Source: AP-15 sp963789025 (GTDB lineage Bacteria > Pseudomonadota > Alphaproteobacteria > ATCC43930 > CGMCC-115725). Taken from it: 64,000 nucleotides of DNA. The position numbers and the translations under genes were made by a program. The notes beneath the pieces were generated by a model. That model saw only the letters and a list, made by a program, of their open reading frames with translations. It ran no database searches and had not been told where the DNA came from. The DNA lies in NCBI GenBank assembly GCA_963789025.1, contig CAWBIT010000006.1:124001-188000 (forward strand), read 5' to 3'. Numbering within the stretch: position 1 is the first letter of the stretch; every line of letters begins with the position of its first letter. Below are positions 16,988 to 25,918 of the stretch, one piece after another.

Positions 16988-17803
16988 TTAGAGCTGCCGC
17001 CGGCGCTCGGTCCGCGCCATCAGCCAGCCGGCGAACGCGACCAGCAAGAAGACGACGCAGAGAAACAATGTCGCGAGCGCGTTGACCTCCGGGCTCACCC
17101 CGAGGCGCACGCTCGAAAATACCGCCATCGGTAAGGTCGTCGCGGACGGGCCGGTGACAAAACTGGCGACCACCAAATCGTCGAGCGACAGTGTGAACGC
17201 CAGGAGCCAGCCCGATACCAGGGCCGGGCTGATCCCGGGAAGGGTAATGCGCATCAGCACCGTCCAGGGACGGGCGCCAAGGTCGAGCGCAGCCTCTTCG
17301 AGCGCACGGTCGAAACCGGCCAGCTGGGCGCGCACCAGCACCGACACAAAACAGGCGCCGAAGGTCGCATGCGCGATCGTGATCGTCAGCATTCCGCGGC
17401 TCGGCCAACCAAACCAGCTCTCGCAGGCGACAAACAACAGCAGCAGCGACAGGCCGAGGATGACCTCGGGCACCACCAGCGGCGCGAGCAACGCGAACCC
17501 GAAGAGGAGCCGCCCGGGAAAGCGCGCAAACCGCGCCATACTGAAGCCGGCACAAGTGCCGAGCACGAGAGAAAGGGTGGCGGCCATCGCCGCGACTTCG
17601 AGGCTCGTCAGCGCCGCGGCCCCAAATGCTTCATCATGCAACAGCGCGCCATACCAATGGGACGAGAACCCGGCCCAGACCGTCACCAGGCGCGACGCAT
17701 TGAAGGAGTAGAGGACGAGCAGCGCGATCGGCGCGTACAGGAAACCAAAGCCTAATGCTAACGCACCAAGCCCGAGCCAGCCTGCTGTCCGGGATGGCAT
17801 CAC
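16988..17803 (-). CDS. potC: Polyamine-type ABC transporter permease (PotC/PotI-like)
   Basis: A 271-residue inner-membrane permease of the spermidine/putrescine family: LALGFGFLYAPIALLVLYSFNAS at the N-terminus, the EAA loop EEAALDLGARPWTVLMRITLPGI, and the typical LAFTLSLDDLVVASFVTGP segment. It overlaps the upstream permease by four bases (ATGA), indicating translational coupling. Confidence 0.93.
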   Translation of the reverse strand: MMPSRTAGWLGLGALALGFGFLYAPIALLVLYSFNASRLVTVWAGFSSHWYGALLHDEAFGAAALTSLEVAAMAATLSLVLGTCAGFSMARFARFPGRLLFGFALLAPLVVPEVILGLSLLLLFVACESWFGWPSRGMLTITIAHATFGACFVSVLVRAQLAGFDRALEEAALDLGARPWTVLMRITLPGISPALVSGWLLAFTLSLDDLVVASFVTGPSATTLPMAVFSSVRLGVSPEVNALATLFLCVVFLLVAFAGWLMARTERRRQL

Positions 17804-18687
17804 GACGCATGCTCCCGTTCGAGAAACCGCTGCGCTGCGAGAAGCGGCACTGCCAATGCCGCGACCAGCACCACCGCGACTGCGGCGGCCATCGGCCAGT
17901 CACGATTATTGAAGAATTCGTCCCACAGCACCTTACCGATCATCAAGGTGTCGGGGCCGCCCAGCAAGTCGGGAATGACGAATTCGCCAATCGCCGGGAT
18001 CAACACCAGCAAAGAACCGGCCGCGATCCCCGGCAATGTCAGCGGCAGAGTGACTCGGAGGAAGGTCTGCAGCGGGCGCGCGCCGAGGTCGAAGGCCGCT
18101 TCGATGAGGCTCCGGTCGAGCCTGGACAAGCTGCCGTATAACGGCAGGATCATGAACGGCAAATAGGAATAAACGAGACCGAGCTCGACGGAGAATTGGT
18201 TGTTGAGGAGCGGCAATGGCGCGGTGATCAACCCCAGTGCGATCAAACACTGGTTCAACAATCCGTTTGGCTCGAGGATCGCGATCCAGGCGTAGACGCG
18301 GATCAGAAAACTCATCCAGAACGGCAGCATAATGAGGAAAAGCAGGAGGTGTTGCCGTGCCCCTTGCGAGCGGGTGATGGCGTAGGCAACCGGATAGCCG
18401 ATCAGAAGGCAGAGAGCAGTCGCCAATGCCGCTTTGCCGAGCGAGCCGACATAAGCCCGCAGATAGAGGTCGTCGCCGGCGATCAACGCAAAATTTGCAA
18501 TTGTCGCATGCAATTCGAGGCTGCCGCCGTGATTGGCGAAGAGCGGCGTATAGGGCGGTATCCCGATAGTGCTCTCGGCCAGACTGATCTTGACGACGAT
18601 CAGCAGTGGCAGCAGAAAAAACAGCGCGAGCCAGAGAAACGGCATCGCGATCAGCACCAGCCGGCCGATCCATCCCAAACCGGTCAT
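17800..18687 (-). CDS. potB: Polyamine-type ABC transporter permease (PotB/PotH-like)
   Basis: A 295-residue permease partner of the previous gene. It has the N-terminal LALFFLLPLLIVVKISLAES helix region and an EAA loop EAAFDLGARPLQTFLRVTLPL followed by the IPAIGEFVIPDLLGGPDTLM signature of PotB/PotH proteins. Four-base overlaps with both neighbours show a tightly coupled operon. Confidence 0.93.
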   Translation of the reverse strand: MTGLGWIGRLVLIAMPFLWLALFFLLPLLIVVKISLAESTIGIPPYTPLFANHGGSLELHATIANFALIAGDDLYLRAYVGSLGKAALATALCLLIGYPVAYAITRSQGARQHLLLFLIMLPFWMSFLIRVYAWIAILEPNGLLNQCLIALGLITAPLPLLNNQFSVELGLVYSYLPFMILPLYGSLSRLDRSLIEAAFDLGARPLQTFLRVTLPLTLPGIAAGSLLVLIPAIGEFVIPDLLGGPDTLMIGKVLWDEFFNNRDWPMAAAVAVVLVAALAVPLLAAQRFLEREHAS

Positions 18688-19751
18688 TGCGTCACGACCA
18701 CGCCCTCATCGGGCGGCCAGGTAGCCCATACCGGGGTGCCGCGGGCAAAAGGGCCTGCCGCGGCGCCTGGCAAATACGCTTTGAGCGCCTTCCCCTGGTC
18801 CGTCGTGAGCTGGACCAGTGAGCCGCCGCCCAAATAGCCGATCGACGACACGGTCGCGGCAATCGCAAACCCGGTCGGTGGCGCATGAGACAGCACCAAC
18901 TTTTCCGGGCGCACGACCAACGCAACCGCAGCGCCCACGGGCAGCTGCGTGCCGGAGGGCAGCGGGATTGGCTCAGGGCAGCCCGCGACGCCCAGCGACA
19001 GGCAGTTGAACCCCGCGGTCAGCTCGCCTTCGAACAGGTTCACCTCGCCGACAAAATCGGCGACAAAGCGCGTGGCGGGCCGCTCGTAGATTTCGGCCGG
19101 GGCGCCGGTCTGCACGACGTGTCCGCGGTCCATCACGGCAACGCAGCTGGCCATGCTCAGCGCCTCTTCCTGGTCGTGCGTGACGACCAGGAAGGTGGTC
19201 CCGACCCGTTCCTGGATGCCGACCAGTTCGAGCCGCGTCTCGGCCCGCAGCTTGCGGTCGAGCGCCGCCAATGGCTCGTCGAGCAACAGCAGTTTGGGCA
19301 TTTTTGCCAGCGCCCGCGCCAATGCGACGCGCTGGCGCTGACCACCGGACAATTCGTGCGGGCGGCGCCGCGCGTAGCCCGCCATCTGCACCAATGTCAG
19401 CATCTCCTCGACCCGGGCGGCGATACGCTGGCGGCCCAGCCGCTCCTGACGCAAGCCGAAGGCGATATTGCCGGCGACATCCATATGCGGGAACAGCGCA
19501 TAGGACTGGAACATCATGTTGACCGGCCGCGCATAAGGCGGCAACGCGGTCACATCGACCCCGTCAATGACAATGCGCCCGCTGTCTGGAGCCTCGAAGC
19601 CGGCAATCATACGCAGCAGGGTCGTCTTGCCGCAGCCCGAAGGTCCGAGCAGCGCGAAGAAGGCGCCGCGCTCGGCGCTCAAGGATACGTCGTCGACTGC
19701 CACAGTTGTACCGAAACGCTTTGAGGCCCCGTCGATCTCCAGCAGCGTCAT
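18684..19751 (-). CDS. potA: Polyamine-type ABC transporter ATP-binding protein (PotA/PotG-like)
   Basis: A 355-residue ATPase. Walker A is GPSGCGKTT, the signature motif LSGGQRQRVALARAL and Walker B LLLDEPLAALD. The C-terminal third is a TOBE-type regulatory domain. Energises uptake through the two downstream permeases, with which it overlaps by four bases. The binding protein is encoded upstream beyond a 148-base gap holding a dispersed repeat. Confidence 0.95.
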   Translation of the reverse strand: MTLLEIDGASKRFGTTVAVDDVSLSAERGAFFALLGPSGCGKTTLLRMIAGFEAPDSGRIVIDGVDVTALPPYARPVNMMFQSYALFPHMDVAGNIAFGLRQERLGRQRIAARVEEMLTLVQMAGYARRRPHELSGGQRQRVALARALAKMPKLLLLDEPLAALDRKLRAETRLELVGIQERVGTTFLVVTHDQEEALSMASCVAVMDRGHVVQTGAPAEIYERPATRFVADFVGEVNLFEGELTAGFNCLSLGVAGCPEPIPLPSGTQLPVGAAVALVVRPEKLVLSHAPPTGFAIAATVSSIGYLGGGSLVQLTTDQGKALKAYLPGAAAGPFARGTPVWATWPPDEGVVVTQ

Positions 19752-19767
19752 CGCGGGAAGAGCCAGT

Positions 19768-19858
19768 CGTCATTCCCGCGAAAGCGGGAATCCAGAGCTC
19801 CCAATGCTTTGCGGCGGCCCTGGACACCCGCTTTCGCGACGCTTCCGCGGGGGTGACG
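19768..19858. repeat. CGTCATTCCCGCGAAAGCGG dispersed repeat
   Basis: Two inverted half-elements, CGTCATTCCCGCGAAAGCGG at the left and CCGCTTTCGCGACGCTTCCG ... GGGGTGACGG at the right, around CCCTGGACA. This repeat type is common in proteobacterial genomes. A second copy is at 35369-35448. It separates potD from potABC and could modulate their ratio. Confidence 0.8.
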
Positions 19859-19899
19859 GTAATAAATCGGGGTGCTGCGAGACATTTCGGCACAGGCTC

Positions 19900-20997
19900 T
19901 CAGCGGCCGGATTTGAGGCGGGTCCAGGCGCGAGTGCGGACGCGCTCGTAGGCGGCGGGCGCCGGCAGGTCGACGTAGAGCCGGCGGCGGATTTCCTCCG
20001 GCGGGTAGACCGCCGGGTCGTCGCGGATCTCCATTTTGACCAACGCCGTCGCGGGCAAGTTCGGGTTCGGGTACCAGACGGCATTCGTGACTTCGGCGAT
20101 GACCTCGGGCCGCAGCAGGTAATCGATAAAGCGCAGCGCGTTTTCCGGATGCGGCGCATCGGCCGGGATCCCCAGCATGTCGACCGACATCATCGCCCCC
20201 TCCTTCGGCACGCGGAAGGCGATCTCGACCTTGTTGCCGGCCTCGCGCGCCCGGTTGCGGGCCTGGATCACATCGCCCGAATAACCCAGCGCGGCGCACA
20301 GATCGCCCCCCGCGAGGTCGTTGATGTACTGCGAGGAGTGGAATTTGCGGATGTAGGGGCGGATTTTTTCGAGGACGGCAAAGGCCTTGTCGAGGTCGCG
20401 GAGATCGCGGCTCTTGGGGTCTAGCCCCAGATAGGAGAGCGCCGCCGGAAACACCTCCTGCGGCGTGTCGAGCAATGAGATCCCGCATGCGGCCAGTTTC
20501 TCGGCCATCGCCGGATCGAAGATCAGCGCGAGGCTGTCCACGGGCGGGGCTTCGCCCAATGCCGCATGCACTTGCGTCTCGTTGTAGCCGATCCCGGTGT
20601 CGCTCCACAAATAGGGCACCCCGTGCTCGTTGCCGGGGTCGCCCGCGGCGACCAGTTCGAGGATATGGGGATCGAGGTTGCTCCAACCCGGGAGTTTGGA
20701 TTTATCGAGTGGTCGATAGACCCCGGCCGCCATCTGGCGCGCCATAAACGGGCTCGCGGACGGCACCACGACATCGTAACCCGATCTTCCGGAAAGCAGT
20801 TTCGCCTCTAGCACCTCGTTCCCGTCATACACGTCGTAGGTCACCCTGATCCCGGTCTCGGCCTCGAATTTCGGGATTGTGTCCGGCGCAATGTAATCCG
20901 ACCAATTGTAGACATTGAGCCGCGGCTCCTCGCCGCTCGAGGGGGACGCCGCGATCACTGCGGCCAGAAGCCAGAGTCCGACCCACCGCACCATCAT
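19900..20997 (-). CDS. potD: Polyamine-type periplasmic binding protein (PotD/PotF-like)
   Basis: About 365 residues. The signal peptide MMVRWVGLWLLAAVIAASPSSG is followed by LNVYNWSDYIAPDTIPKFEAETG, the classic beginning of mature PotD/PotF, and the YDVVVPSASPFMARQM ligand-site segment. The start is placed at 20997 because the longer frame to 21105 puts a non-hydrophobic extension before the signal peptide. First gene of the potDABC-like operon. The ligand is probably a polyamine or similar cation, but specificity residues were not tested. Confidence 0.92.
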   Translation of the reverse strand: MMVRWVGLWLLAAVIAASPSSGEEPRLNVYNWSDYIAPDTIPKFEAETGIRVTYDVYDGNEVLEAKLLSGRSGYDVVVPSASPFMARQMAAGVYRPLDKSKLPGWSNLDPHILELVAAGDPGNEHGVPYLWSDTGIGYNETQVHAALGEAPPVDSLALIFDPAMAEKLAACGISLLDTPQEVFPAALSYLGLDPKSRDLRDLDKAFAVLEKIRPYIRKFHSSQYINDLAGGDLCAALGYSGDVIQARNRAREAGNKVEIAFRVPKEGAMMSVDMLGIPADAPHPENALRFIDYLLRPEVIAEVTNAVWYPNPNLPATALVKMEIRDDPAVYPPEEIRRRLYVDLPAPAAYERVRTRAWTRLKSGR

Positions 20998-21101
20998 GAG
21001 CCGGCATACAGCAGCCGAGCCGCTGCTTGTCAACGCCCGGGCAGCGCCGAGAAAATTCGGATCGAAGGCGCGTGCGTCGGGTAAACGCACGCGCCTTTTG
21101 C

Positions 21102-21800
21102 TCACTTCACGTCGACGAGGACGATTTCGGCATCCTCGATTGCCGTTACGCGCAATACCCGCTCGTTCTCGATGGCCGCGCCGTCGCGCGCCGCGAGGCG
21201 AACGCCGTTGACCTCGACTACGCCGAGAGCCGAGACGAGATAAGCGCGGCGGCCCTCCGCCAGCCGGTATTCCGCGGTCTCACCCGCCTTTAGTGTCGCC
21301 CCGAGCACCCGGGCGTCGGCCCGGATCGGCAGCGCATCTCCGTCGGTGTCCATGCCGCTCGCCAGGGTTATGAACCGGCCCGCGCGATCGTCCTTCGGGA
21401 ACGGCTGTGCACCCCAACTCGGCTTTTCGCCCCGGCTCGTCGGTTGGATCCAGATCTGGAAGATCTTCGTCGTCTCGGGTTCGAAATTATACTCCGAGTG
21501 ACGGATCCCGGTGCCGGCGCTCATCACCTGCACGTCGCCGGCTTCGGTGCGCCCCTTATTGCCGAGGCTGTCCTGATGGGTAATCGCGCCCTGCCGCACA
21601 TAGGTGATGATCTCCATATCGGCATGGGGATGCGTCGGAAATCCGGTCTCCGGCGCGATCTCATCGTCGTTCCAGACCCGCAGAGCCCCCCAGCCCATAC
21701 GCTGCGGGTCGAAATAATCGGCGAAGGAGAAATGGTGCTTGGTGTTCAGCCAGTCGTAGCGCGCTCCACCCAACTTCTCAAACGGTCTGCGTTCGATCAT
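21102..21800 (-). CDS. Pirin-family bicupin protein
   Basis: A 232-residue pirin-like protein (YhaK/YhhW class). The start MIERRPFEKLGGARYDWLNT and the metal-site segments GFPTHPHADMEIITYV and GTGIRHSEYNF are family hallmarks. Members bind iron at the N-terminal cupin; some show quercetinase activity. It is transcribed divergently from a LysR-type regulator 104 bases away, an arrangement also known for yhaK/yhaJ, which suggests control by that regulator. Confidence 0.93.
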   Translation of the reverse strand: MIERRPFEKLGGARYDWLNTKHHFSFADYFDPQRMGWGALRVWNDDEIAPETGFPTHPHADMEIITYVRQGAITHQDSLGNKGRTEAGDVQVMSAGTGIRHSEYNFEPETTKIFQIWIQPTSRGEKPSWGAQPFPKDDRAGRFITLASGMDTDGDALPIRADARVLGATLKAGETAEYRLAEGRRAYLVSALGVVEVNGVRLAARDGAAIENERVLRVTAIEDAEIVLVDVK

Positions 21801-21880
21801 GTGATTACCTCCAACTGAGCATTTTCGCTCGTGCTGGTGGACAAGGTGGGGCGGCGAGGCGACTTAAAAATAGAACTGCT

Positions 21881-21897
21881 TGAAACACATTGTTTCC
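21881..21897. promoter_or_regulatory. Candidate LysR operator between pirin and lysR genes
   Basis: Perfect inverted repeat GAAACA-CAT-TGTTTC (21882-21896) within TGAAACACATTGTTTCC, in the 104-base divergent region. It fits the T-N11-A rule for LysR boxes and lies eight bases upstream of the LysR start, as expected for autoregulation. Confidence 0.55.
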
Positions 21898-21904
21898 AGA
21901 AGTG

Positions 21905-22825
21905 ATGCCGCAGCTCCCCGACCTCGAAGCCTGGGCTATCTTCGCCAAAGTTGCCGAAACCGGCTCCTTTGCCCGTGCCGCTGCCGAGCTCGACCTGTCC
22001 AAGGCGACCGTCTCGAAGGCAATTTCCCGTCTGGAGGGCCGTCTCGGAGAACGTCTGTTCCACCGCACCTCGCGCCGATTGTCGTTGACTGAAACCGGCC
22101 GTGTCCTGTCTGTACGCGCGGCCCAAATCCTGGCGGATGCGGAGGCGGTCGAGGCGGAGGCCATGGCGCAATCGGCGGCGCCTCGCGGCCGGATAAGAAT
22201 GGCGGCGCCGATGTCGTTCGGCGTCGAGCACGTGGCGCCGGCGCTTCCCGATTTCTTCGACGCCTATCCCGAGATCTCGATCGACCTGCATCTGAGCGAT
22301 CAGACGATCGAGTTGGTCGGCGGCGGCTTTGATCTGACGTTGCGCATCGCGGCGCTCTCGGATTCGAGCATGGTGGCCCGGCGTCTCTGTCAGGTACGGC
22401 GCCTGCTGGTCGGCGCGCCTGATTATTTCGCGAGAAGCGGGCGGCCCTCACATCCGCCAGACCTCGCAGAGCATGCCTGTCTCGGCTATTCCTACCTGCC
22501 CTCGGGCGACAATTGGCAATTCATCGGTCCGTCGGGCGAAGAACGTGAAATCGCGGTCGCCGGGCCGTTGCGCGCCAACAATGCCGATGCATTGATGCCG
22601 GCCCTTCGCGCGGGTCTGGGCCTAGCGGTTCAGCCGGAATTCGTGGTTTGGCGCGACCTTAGGGCGGGCCGTCTCGAAGCGGTCATGAGCGACTGGTCGG
22701 CGCCGCCGATCGCGCTCAATATCGTCATGCCGCCCGGTGGACCCAGACCGCCGAAAGTCGCCGCGCTGATCGAATTTCTGGTCCGCCGCTTCTCCGAACG
22801 CGCCGCTCCCTGGGCGCAGCCCTGA
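21905..22825 (+). CDS. LysR-family transcriptional regulator
   Basis: A 306-residue regulator. The N-terminal winged helix-turn-helix is LPDLEAWAIFAKVAETGSFA ... LDLSKATVSKAISRLEGRLG ... FHRTSRRLSLTETG. The effector domain follows (RGRIRMAAPMSFG). The ATG at 21905 is preferred over the TTG at 21890 because the conserved family start matches it. Likely regulates the divergent pirin gene; a palindrome lies between them. Confidence 0.93.
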   Translation: MPQLPDLEAWAIFAKVAETGSFARAAAELDLSKATVSKAISRLEGRLGERLFHRTSRRLSLTETGRVLSVRAAQILADAEAVEAEAMAQSAAPRGRIRMAAPMSFGVEHVAPALPDFFDAYPEISIDLHLSDQTIELVGGGFDLTLRIAALSDSSMVARRLCQVRRLLVGAPDYFARSGRPSHPPDLAEHACLGYSYLPSGDNWQFIGPSGEEREIAVAGPLRANNADALMPALRAGLGLAVQPEFVVWRDLRAGRLEAVMSDWSAPPIALNIVMPPGGPRPPKVAALIEFLVRRFSERAAPWAQP

Positions 22826-22865
22826 CGTCCGAGTAGGGTGCAATGAAAGTTGGGAGGAAGCTCCA

Positions 22866-24416
22866 ATGATTTCATGTCGAGGGCGTTTGAATCTGGCGCT
22901 CGGTTCGCTCTTCATGGCCGTCGTGCTGTTCGCCGCGGGCCCATCGAATGGAGGTGCCCCGGTCCCGGCGGGACGGGTCGTCATAGCCTGGCATGTGACG
23001 ATCTCGCCGGCCTGGTTCGATCCGTCGACCGCGCCGCCGCAGATCACGCCGTTCGGGATGCTCTACGCAATCCATGACGCGCTCGTGCGCCCCTATCCCG
23101 GCCAGAAGATGGGCCCGAGCCTCGCCGAATCTTGGGAGGAGAGCGAAGACGGCCTGACCTACCAGTTCAAGCTCCGACCGGGGTTGCAGTTTCACAACGG
23201 TGACCCGCTGACGACGGAGGACGTGAAGTTCAGCTTCGAGCGCTATCAGGGAGCGGGAGCGCAAACCTTGAAGGACCACGTCCGGGAGATCGAAATCGTC
23301 GATCCCCTGACCGTGCGCTTCCACCTGAAAGCGCCATGGCCCGATTTCATGACCTTCTACGGCACCACCGCCACCGCCGCCGGCATTGTCGTGCCCAAAA
23401 AGTACCTGACCGAAATCGGCGACGACGGGTTCAAGAAGCACCCGGTCGGCGCCGGCCCTTACAAATTCGTCAGCAACAAGCCCGGTGTCGAGGTCGAATT
23501 GGCGGCCTATCCCGGCTATTGGCGGCGCGTGCCGAACGTCAAGACCTTGGTCATGCGCAGCGTCCCCGATGCCACGACGCGCGCGCTGATGCTCAAGACA
23601 GGCGAAGCCGACATGGCCTACGCGCTCGACGGTGTCGACGCCGAAGGCCTCAAGGGCGATCCCGGCCTGCAGATCGTCGCGACCAAGCACGCTTCGATCT
23701 TCTGGATCGAGTTCACCGAGCAGTGGGACCCCAAATCGCCGTGGCACGACCAGCGGCTGCGGCTCGCGGTCAACTACGCGCTCGACCGCCAGCGGATCAA
23801 CGAGGCCGCCTGCCTCGGCTTTTGCCCGCCGGCCGGGGTCATCGTGCCGCGGGTCATGGATTTCGCCTTGCAGGCCGAGCCGATGCCCTACGATCTGCCG
23901 AAGGCGAAGCAGCTGCTCGCCGAAGCCGGCTATCCCAACGGCCTAGATGCCGGTGAGTTCACCGCCAACCCGGGCTTCCCGACCGTCGCGGACGCTTTGG
24001 TCAACGACCTCAACGCCGCCGGCATCCGCGTCAGGCAGCGGCAGATGGAGCGCGCCGCGTTCTATGCCGATTGGGGGGCGAAGAAATTGCGCGGCCTGTT
24101 CATGGTCGGGGCCGGCAACTCCGGCAATGCCGCCACCCGCGTCGAAGCCTTCATCCAATCGAAGGGCGCCTACGCCTATGGCGGCTATCCCGACATCGAC
24201 GAATTGTTCCAGCAGCAGGCCGGCGAGCGCGACCGCGCCAAGCGCGAGGCGCTCCTCTACAAGATCCAGCAATTGACGATCGACCGCGTCATGTACGCGC
24301 CGGTGATGGATCTGCGCGCCCTGATGGGTATCGGCCCGCGCATCACCAAGCACACGATCACGGACGTCTGGATGAGCCCCTTCCCGTCCTACGAGGACAT
24401 TGAAATCAAGGGCTAG
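22866..24416 (+). CDS. ABC peptide-type substrate-binding protein (family 5)
   Basis: A 516-residue secreted binding protein: signal peptide LNLALGSLFMAVVLFAAGPSNG, then family 5 features LAESWEESEDGLTYQFKLRP, LTTEDVKFSFERYQ and VGAGPYKFVSNKPGVEVELA. GGGAGGAAG lies eight bases upstream of the ATG at 22866. No permease or ATPase genes accompany it, so it may feed a transporter encoded elsewhere, possibly the DppBC-like one at 7966-9832. It differs clearly from the Tat-exported pair at 10-13.7 kb. Confidence 0.93.
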   Translation: MISCRGRLNLALGSLFMAVVLFAAGPSNGGAPVPAGRVVIAWHVTISPAWFDPSTAPPQITPFGMLYAIHDALVRPYPGQKMGPSLAESWEESEDGLTYQFKLRPGLQFHNGDPLTTEDVKFSFERYQGAGAQTLKDHVREIEIVDPLTVRFHLKAPWPDFMTFYGTTATAAGIVVPKKYLTEIGDDGFKKHPVGAGPYKFVSNKPGVEVELAAYPGYWRRVPNVKTLVMRSVPDATTRALMLKTGEADMAYALDGVDAEGLKGDPGLQIVATKHASIFWIEFTEQWDPKSPWHDQRLRLAVNYALDRQRINEAACLGFCPPAGVIVPRVMDFALQAEPMPYDLPKAKQLLAEAGYPNGLDAGEFTANPGFPTVADALVNDLNAAGIRVRQRQMERAAFYADWGAKKLRGLFMVGAGNSGNAATRVEAFIQSKGAYAYGGYPDIDELFQQQAGERDRAKREALLYKIQQLTIDRVMYAPVMDLRALMGIGPRITKHTITDVWMSPFPSYEDIEIKG

Positions 24417-24461
24417 AGCCGTCTGGGCCAAAGATCCGGGCGACATCGCCCCAACCGACGC

Positions 24462-24719
24462 CTATGCCGGCTTTTGCTGCGGTATATTGTGCTCGCACCG
24501 CCAGCGCGACAGCATCCATTTCGGATGCTCGGCGAGCCATTCCGCGGCATAGTGTTGGCCGCGTATGAGGCACGCCTGCAGCGACAGATCATCGATCGGG
24601 CGCTGCTCGGTGCAGGAAGCAGGCGCATTTTGCAGGCAAAAGACGAGCACAAGCGCGGTCAATGGATCTTCCCTTCCCTGGACGACAACAGAACGAATCT
24701 CGCCGGGCTTACGATCCAC
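24462..24719 (-). CDS. Small exported protein of the quinoprotein relay region
   Basis: Up to 85 residues, or 66 if a TTG at 24662 is the start. From that TTG the protein has a short hydrophobic leader (LTALVLVFCLQNAPA) and a compact conserved-looking body CTEQRPIDDLSLQACLIRGQ followed by YAAEWLAEHPKWMLSRWRC. The cysteines and leader suggest a periplasmic protein. I recall similar small proteins near quinoprotein dehydrogenase genes, but cannot confirm this. The frame overlaps the start of the opposite gene at 24662. Confidence 0.55.
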   Translation of the reverse strand: MDRKPGEIRSVVVQGREDPLTALVLVFCLQNAPASCTEQRPIDDLSLQACLIRGQHYAAEWLAEHPKWMLSRWRCEHNIPQQKPA

Positions 24720-25060
24720 ATTACCCGGCTATCGGTCTCCTGGTGCTCGCGCTCGCGGCAAGACCTGTCCACGCCGCAGACAACGACTATCCGACCTCTG
24801 CCCGGGCAGATTACGTGATCGGATGTATGGCAGCCAACGGCAATACCCGCGAGGCGCTGTTGAAGTGCTCCTGCGCGATCGACACGATCGCTTCGCTGAT
24901 GCCCTATTCCCATTACGAGCAGGCGGAGACCGCGCTCAGCCTTCAGGCCGGCGGCGGGGTCGGCGGACGGGTCGGCCTGTTCCGCGATCCGCCGGAGATC
25001 AAGGCGGTCATCGAGGAGCTGCACCGGGCCCAGGCAGAGGCCAATCTCCAATGCCGGTGA
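24662..25060 (+). CDS. Small Cys-containing exported protein associated with quinoprotein systems
   Basis: A 132-residue protein. After a hydrophobic stretch (IGLLVLALAARPVHA, a likely signal peptide) the mature part reads ADYVIGCMAANGNTREALLK followed by CSCAIDTIASLMPYSHYEQA. From memory this matches a conserved hypothetical family found next to PQQ-dependent alcohol dehydrogenase and relay genes. It faces the SoxYZ-like gene (18 bases between the stops) and is head-to-head with the small gene at 24462. The long N-terminal region before the signal sequence is odd and may mean the true start is different. Confidence 0.6.
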   Translation: MDLPFPGRQQNESRRAYDPHYPAIGLLVLALAARPVHAADNDYPTSARADYVIGCMAANGNTREALLKCSCAIDTIASLMPYSHYEQAETALSLQAGGGVGGRVGLFRDPPEIKAVIEELHRAQAEANLQCR

Positions 25061-25078
25061 TCGTCATATCTGCCGCGC

Positions 25079-25918
25079 TCACATCTGCGCTGCCGCCGGA
25101 ACAGGCCAGCTTTGACTGAAGCGCCGCTGGCTGCTGTCGAGAATTTCCGCCTTGATCACCCCTGGAGCGGCCGGGTCGGAAGGGCGGAAGCTGAAGTTGA
25201 AGCTCGGATCCTCGCTGATCGCTATGTCGGACTCGAGGCGAAATACCTCCTGGCCGTTATAGGTGACATCGAGCGTCTGCATGAAGTCAGCCGGGATATA
25301 ATTACGGGTGACCTGGTCCAACTGTAGGCCCGAACTGTTCGGATGGCTGATCAGCAACTTTGCTCTTATCGGTTCATCGGGTCTCGATCGGTCGGCGAGG
25401 TTCAGTTTCATCTTGCCGAGGCGTTCGAGGGCGAGGGCCCGGTCCTTGCCGGCGGGCGCTGAACAGCCGCCGGCCGCCTTGATGAACCGCGCGGCCATGT
25501 AGAGCCGGCCGTCCGCGGCCTCGGCGACAGCGTGGAGATAGGTGTAGTCGTCAATGCGGACCCGGGTGGAGATTTCCCGTGCGTCTGCGATCGGCCCGAG
25601 GATGAAATGCGCCGCCAGCGGCGACGGATTGTTGTCGATGACCAAGTAGAGGGCTCGGATTTCCGGAGCGAGCGTCTCCGCGACCCGGATCGTCACGGGC
25701 ACAATTGCGGCGTCTTCGGCGCGTATAGGCGCATCGATCGCGACGAGGTCTGCGGCATCTTCGACCGCCCGATCGCCAAAGATCGCGTGCCGAAGATCGG
25801 CCCAACGTGCCATTCGCTCGGCCTCGGTCGGTTCGGCGCCGGCTGGTCCCGGCAGCGTAAAACCCAGCAGCAAAAAAACCAAAGCAGCTCGACCAAATAT
25901 CGTTGGGGTCACTCCCAT
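25079..25918 (-). CDS. Quinoprotein dehydrogenase-associated SoxYZ-like carrier protein
   Basis: A 279-residue exported protein: signal peptide FGRAALVFLLLGFTLPGPAGA, an N-terminal SoxY-like domain ending in the Gly-rich cysteine motif KAAGGCSAPAGKD (the carrier cysteine), and a C-terminal SoxZ-like immunoglobulin-type domain (PIRAKLLISHPNSSG ... VIKAEILDS). This fusion is the quinoprotein-associated SoxYZ family, proposed to relay intermediates or electrons for PQQ dehydrogenases. The ATG at 25918 overlaps the end of the metallohydrolase gene by ten bases, so the two form an operon. Confidence 0.85.
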   Translation of the reverse strand: MGVTPTIFGRAALVFLLLGFTLPGPAGAEPTEAERMARWADLRHAIFGDRAVEDAADLVAIDAPIRAEDAAIVPVTIRVAETLAPEIRALYLVIDNNPSPLAAHFILGPIADAREISTRVRIDDYTYLHAVAEAADGRLYMAARFIKAAGGCSAPAGKDRALALERLGKMKLNLADRSRPDEPIRAKLLISHPNSSGLQLDQVTRNYIPADFMQTLDVTYNGQEVFRLESDIAISEDPSFNFSFRPSDPAAPGVIKAEILDSSQRRFSQSWPVPAAAQM

